Shown: in pieces, positions 60,519 through 64,000 of the stretch
Numbering within the stretch: position 1 is the first letter of the stretch
How the letters are laid out: every line of letters starts with the position of its first letter
DNA from: JALSRD01 sp964476595
GTDB taxonomy: Bacteria > Desulfobacterota > Desulfobacteria > Desulfobacterales > JALSRD01
Direction: 5' to 3'
NCBI GenBank assembly: GCA_964476595.1
Contig: CAYZCL010000154.1
Coordinates: 1 to 64,000 of the forward strand
Length of the DNA stretch: 64,000 nt
The notes under the pieces: generated by a model
Database searches by the model: none
What the model was told of the DNA's origin: nothing
The model's input: only the letters and a program-made list of their open reading frames with translations
Made by a program: the position numbers and the translations under genes

Positions 60519-61232
60519 ATGGCGAAAACGTTGGGCATTATCGGGGGGATGGGTCCGTTGGCGACGGCCCATCTCTTCCAGAAGATCATCACCTGTACCC
60601 GCGCCGAGAGCGACCAGGAACACATCCGGATTTTCATCGACAACAACACCGGGGTGCCGGATCGCACGGCCGCGCTGCTGGACGGCGGGCGGGACCCACG
60701 CCCACATCTCGTCGATTCGGCCGCAAAGCTCCAGGCCATGGGCGCGGACTTTCTGATCATGCCATGTAACACGGCCCACGCCTACTATGAAGACATTGTC
60801 GCCGCGGTGGACATTCCGCTTCTGAGCATGATCGAGGAGACCGCACGCTTTATCCGGCGGCACTTTCCAGAGACTTTGCGGGTGGGATTGCTTTCCACCG
60901 CTGGCACCCGCCGAACCGGAGTCTACGAACGAGTGTTGCGGCGCTACGGGCTGGAAGTACGCACGCCCTCCGAGGCCCGCCAGGCGGCGGTCACGGCGGT
61001 GATATACGGAATCAAGCAGGGACGCCTGGACATGGATCTGGCGGATTTCTTCGCCGCCGTGGCGCGGTTGCGGGACGACGGGTCCGACGTGTTCGTTCTG
61101 GGATGCACCGAGCTTTCGGTGGCTTATGATGTCCGCCGTTTCGAAGGCGATTTTGTCGATCCCATGCACGTCATCGCCACCGCCGCCATCCGCTACGCCG
61201 GCAAGCAGGTCCGAAAGACCTGCCGGCGGTGA
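60519..61232 (+). CDS. Aspartate/glutamate racemase family protein
   Basis: 237 residues. GIIGGMGPLAT at the N-terminus and the two active cysteines in MPCNTAH (near 87) and LGCTELS (near 197) are the family pattern. It would interconvert L- and D-aspartate or D-glutamate without PLP. The gene is just downstream of the peptidoglycan enzyme, where D-amino acids would be useful or recovered, but there is no direct link. The start has a weak ribosome site. Confidence 0.88.
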   Translation: MAKTLGIIGGMGPLATAHLFQKIITCTRAESDQEHIRIFIDNNTGVPDRTAALLDGGRDPRPHLVDSAAKLQAMGADFLIMPCNTAHAYYEDIVAAVDIPLLSMIEETARFIRRHFPETLRVGLLSTAGTRRTGVYERVLRRYGLEVRTPSEARQAAVTAVIYGIKQGRLDMDLADFFAAVARLRDDGSDVFVLGCTELSVAYDVRRFEGDFVDPMHVIATAAIRYAGKQVRKTCRR

Positions 61233-61369
61233 ACGGCTCCCACCAGATGGTAGACGTTGGGTGTCCACGGCGGAACGGCGGCTTTTTTCGGGCCCGGCGG
61301 ATGTCGGCGTGCCCGGCTGCGGGTTTCTGGTACAGGACTTCAACATCGAACAAAAGGAGGGGGTAGCAT

Positions 61370-62092
61370 ATGCGCAAAGACGGGATGCATCCGGGAACGA
61401 GGAACATGTTCGGACGAATTGCCGTCGTGGTTTTGGTGCTGGCGGCTTTCGGTTTCCTGACGGCCTGCGCCACTTACCAGGGCGGCAAGGACATCGCCGA
61501 ATCCCGGGAACTGGTCGAACGGGCCAACATGACTTTCAGCCATTTCATCCATGACCCCAACATGGGTTGGATCCGGGCCAACCTGCCCAGAGCCAAGGCC
61601 GTGCTGATCGTTCCCAGCCAGTTTACGGCCAGTTTCATTGTGGGGGCATCCGGGGGCAGCGGCGTGCTGCTGGCCCACGACATGCAGGCCGGGCAGTGGA
61701 GCTATCCCGCCTTCTACACCCTGAGCGCCGCGTCCATCGGCCTGCAGGGCGGTGCCAAGGATGCCGAGCTGCTGCTGATGATCATGACCGACAAGGGCCT
61801 CAACGCCTTTCTGACCAGCTCTTTTAAACTCGGTGCCGATGCCAGCGTGGCGGCCGGTCCCGTGGGCGTAGGTGCGGCCGCCAAGTTCGCCGATATTTAT
61901 GCTTTTTCAAGGGCCCAGGGCGTCTATGCCGGCATTTCCGTGGACGGATCGGTGGTCAGCGTCCGTGACGACTGGAACCAGGGCTACTACGGCCGCCCCG
62001 TGACGCCGGTGGACATCCTCATTCGCCACAACGTCCAGAATCCGCATGCCGATCCACTGCGTGCGGCCATCTCCAACGCGTCCGGGAAGTAG
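61370..62092 (+). CDS. SYLF/YSC84-domain lipoprotein
   Basis: 240 residues. Signal with lipobox LTAC at about 30-33. The SYLF lipid-binding domain is recognisable: PRAKAVLIVPSQFTASFIVGASGGSGVLL, then YTLSAASIGLQGGAKDAELLLMIM and SFKLGADASVAAGPVG. It is expected at the outer membrane or periplasm, binding phosphoinositide-like or anionic lipids. AAGGAGG lies before ATG 61370. The next gene starts five bases after its stop, so the two are probably co-transcribed. Confidence 0.85.
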   Translation: MRKDGMHPGTRNMFGRIAVVVLVLAAFGFLTACATYQGGKDIAESRELVERANMTFSHFIHDPNMGWIRANLPRAKAVLIVPSQFTASFIVGASGGSGVLLAHDMQAGQWSYPAFYTLSAASIGLQGGAKDAELLLMIMTDKGLNAFLTSSFKLGADASVAAGPVGVGAAAKFADIYAFSRAQGVYAGISVDGSVVSVRDDWNQGYYGRPVTPVDILIRHNVQNPHADPLRAAISNASGK

Positions 62093-62097
62093 CGAAC

Positions 62098-63267
62098 TTG
62101 AAGATACTGGTGTTGGGCGGGTGTGGCATCCAGGGCCGCGCGGCGGTTTTCGACCTGTGCCGCTGTGATGACGTCCGCCGGGTGGTGGTGGCCGATTTGC
62201 ATCCAGAGAACTGGGGGCCGCTTTCTTCGGAGGGGGACATCACGCGTGTGCGGACAGTGCGCCTGGACGCCGCCGATGGCCAGGCGCTGAGGGACCTCTG
62301 CCGGGGGATGGATGTCGTCATCGACCTGTTGCCCCGGCGACACCTGGAGAATGTCTGCCGTGCGGCTATTGCAGCCGGTGTCAGCATCGTGAACACAAAC
62401 TATGCGGACGGCATCTCTCATTTGGACGAAGCCGCCCGCGCCGCTGGCGTAGCCATCCTGCCCGAGTGTGGGCTGGACCCGGGCATCGACCTGGTGCTCT
62501 ACGGCCGGGCGGCCCGCCGTTTCGACGCGCTGCACGTGGTCAACTCCTATTGCGGCGGTTTCCCCGAGAAGCGGGCCTGCGACAACCCGTTGAACTACAA
62601 GATTTCGTGGACCTGGGAGGGGGTGCTCAGTGCCGCTGATCGTGACAGCCGCTTGGTGCGGGACGGGCGGGTGGTGGAGATTCCGGCCAGACACCAGCAC
62701 GACAGGCAATGGGTCCACGAGGTGGTGTTTGCGGGCCTCGGTCGCCTGGAGGCCATCCCCAACGGTGATGCCGTGCGATTTGTCGCGTTGCTTGGTGCCG
62801 GCGATACGATTCGTGAAAGTGGGCGGTACACGCTGCGGTGGCCCGGCTGGAGTGCATTCTGGCGTCCCCTGAAGCATTTCGGGTTTCTGGACCGATCCCC
62901 GGTGGCCGGACTTCCCGGGGGGGTGACCCCCCGGATGTTTCTGGAAAAACTGATGGGGCCCCAGCTGGTTTACCGGGATGATGAAAAGGACCTGGTGGCC
63001 ATGCTGAACGTTTTCGAGGGCACGGCCGGCGGCCGGCGGCTGCGTCTCACCTATCGCCTGTTGGCGGAACGAGACCTGGGCACGGGCCTCATGGCCATGA
63101 GCCGCACGGTGGCCTTCCCGGCCGTCATTGCCGCGCGCATGATGGTTCGCGGGGAGATCGGCGGCACGGGGGTCCTGTCTCCCTTGCAGGACATCCCCGA
63201 CGACGCCTTTTTACATGCGCTGAGGCGGCGGGGCGTGGTGGTGGAGGAAGAGGAATCCGTGTCCTGA
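62098..63267 (+). CDS. Saccharopine dehydrogenase-family oxidoreductase
   Basis: 389 residues. N-terminal Rossmann fold GGCGIQGRAAVFDL with the acidic VVVADL; then VIDLLPRRH, NTNYADG and ECGLDPGIDL, typical of the saccharopine reductase/lysine 6-dehydrogenase superfamily. The substrate is probably an amino acid or imine; the exact reaction is not visible. TTG 62098 with GGGAAG upstream is the start I use. It is next to the SYLF lipoprotein and followed by an amino-acid binding protein. Confidence 0.82.
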   Translation: MKILVLGGCGIQGRAAVFDLCRCDDVRRVVVADLHPENWGPLSSEGDITRVRTVRLDAADGQALRDLCRGMDVVIDLLPRRHLENVCRAAIAAGVSIVNTNYADGISHLDEAARAAGVAILPECGLDPGIDLVLYGRAARRFDALHVVNSYCGGFPEKRACDNPLNYKISWTWEGVLSAADRDSRLVRDGRVVEIPARHQHDRQWVHEVVFAGLGRLEAIPNGDAVRFVALLGAGDTIRESGRYTLRWPGWSAFWRPLKHFGFLDRSPVAGLPGGVTPRMFLEKLMGPQLVYRDDEKDLVAMLNVFEGTAGGRRLRLTYRLLAERDLGTGLMAMSRTVAFPAVIAARMMVRGEIGGTGVLSPLQDIPDDAFLHALRRRGVVVEEEESVS

Positions 63268-63390
63268 CCCCTGATCGTATTTGAAAAGCACCGACTGGGT
63301 CCGGGATCTCGCTTGCGGCGTTGGCGGCGCCTCGGCGGGGCAGCCGGAATGCGTGAATGCGGGGTTGTAAGCATCATCGAGGGAGGTGTC

Positions 63391-63415
63391 CCCGGCGTGG
63401 CGTCGATTCGCCGGG
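63391..63415 (+). repeat. Small hairpin before the binding-protein gene
   Basis: CCCGGCG (63391-63397) and CGCCGGG (63409-63415) pair perfectly around 11 bases. No real T-run follows (ATTTATG), so it is a weak terminator at best. Confidence 0.35.
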
Positions 63416-63455
63416 ATTTATGTCCATTTGTTATTTTTAAACGGAGGAGGAGAGA

Positions 63456-64000
63456 ATGAAGAAGAGACATCTGGTCGCGGTTCTAATGGCACTGATCCTG
63501 ATGGTGGGCCTCTCTACGGCCGCCACGGCTGGTACGCTGACCGACATCGTCAAGCGCGGCGAGTTGCGCGTGGCTGTGCAGTCCGGTGCGGCACCGATGG
63601 CCTTCGTGGACAAGAACGGCAAGCACACCGGCGCCATGGTTGCATTCGTGGAGGATATGGCCAAGCGTATGGGCGTCAAGCTCAAGATCCTGGATTTTGA
63701 CTGGGACGGCCTGATCCCGGCACTGCTTTCCGGTAAGGCCGACATGCTGGCGGCCGACATGACCCCGACGCTTAAAAGGGCGCTCAAGATTACCTTCGTG
63801 GATCCATGGTATTATGATCAGCTGTGCATTTTTACCAAAAACGACGCTCCCTATAAAACCCTGGCCGACATTGACAAGAAAGGCGTCACGGTGGGTGTTT
63901 TGCTCGGATCCACCGGTGAAACAATGGCCAAAAAGATACTGAAAAATGCGAAAATCAAGTCATACAAGGGCGGCGGCCGCATGGTGATCAACGCCCTGCT
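63456..64000 (+). CDS. Family 3 amino acid-binding protein, 3' truncated by window end
   Basis: First 181 codons of a polar amino acid-type binding protein. Signal peptide 1-25 (LSTAATAG). The body begins LTDIVKRGELRVAVQSGAAPMAFVDKNGKHTGAMVAF, then ADMLAADMTPTLKRAL and a second-lobe GVLLGSTGE. It resembles the binding protein at 42806 in fold but not closely in sequence. Strong GGAGGAGG before ATG 63456. Its transport partners would be downstream, outside the window. Confidence 0.88.
   Translation, partial: MKKRHLVAVLMALILMVGLSTAATAGTLTDIVKRGELRVAVQSGAAPMAFVDKNGKHTGAMVAFVEDMAKRMGVKLKILDFDWDGLIPALLSGKADMLAADMTPTLKRALKITFVDPWYYDQLCIFTKNDAPYKTLADIDKKGVTVGVLLGSTGETMAKKILKNAKIKSYKGGGRMVINAL

Overview
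The window looks like chromosome from a high-GC, strictly anaerobic Desulfobacterota bacterium (Desulfosarcina-type sulfate reducer). This is inferred from gene content, not from a marker gene: stacked iron-sulfur/molybdopterin enzymes, NuoEF/GltD-type flavoproteins, a TauE/SafE exporter with a large periplasmic domain, a corrinoid methyltransferase set, a two-CW-type cysteine-rich histidine kinase and CHASE2/FecR signalling. I saw no rRNA, tRNA or CRISPR array.

Layout. 1-10.9 kb: a TauE/SafE permease (minus) diverges from a six-gene operon for a cytoplasmic molybdopterin oxidoreductase wired to NuoE/F/G-like and GltD-like NAD(P)H modules. Both directions carry a good sigma-54 (-24/-12) match in the shared intergenic region. 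11.1-14.5 kb: a PhnD-like lipoprotein, histidine kinase and lone receiver. 14.5-18.2 kb: a dual-specificity phosphatase/YkgJ fusion and a PEP-synthase-like ATP-grasp/swivel protein without the PEP barrel. 18.5-27.3 kb: a complete reductive pyrimidine catabolism locus (PreT, PreA, dihydropyrimidinase and M20 amidohydrolase on minus; nitrilase-type ureidopropionase and NCS2 permease on plus). 27.6-33.1 kb: two small membrane proteins and a CHASE2 hybrid kinase paired with a LysM/FecR protein. 33.1-34.5 kb: a gene-poor, AT-richer stretch with a broken transposase.

34.5-45.9 kb is the most interesting part. It holds a homologue of monomethylamine methyltransferase MtmB that is read through without any amber codon and appears to have Phe where pyrrolysine sits. 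Its corrinoid protein, a divergent GntR/FCD regulator and a MetH-activation-like protein are next to it. A ferredoxin plus second molybdopterin oxidoreductase, a polar amino-acid-type ABC transporter with its own strong promoter, and an amidohydrolase follow. Together they suggest uptake and corrinoid-dependent demethylation of an unknown methylated nitrogen compound.

46-64 kb: MFS transporter, signal-less NMT1-like protein, EpmA, J-domain protein, shikimate kinase, the threonine-to-glycine pair tdh-kbl followed by a decayed SstT serine/threonine symporter, a chalcone-isomerase-like protein, an HDAC-family amidohydrolase overlapping a HyuA-like protein, a LysM lytic transglycosylase, an Asp/Glu racemase, a SYLF lipoprotein, a saccharopine-dehydrogenase-like protein, and an amino-acid binding protein cut off by the window end.
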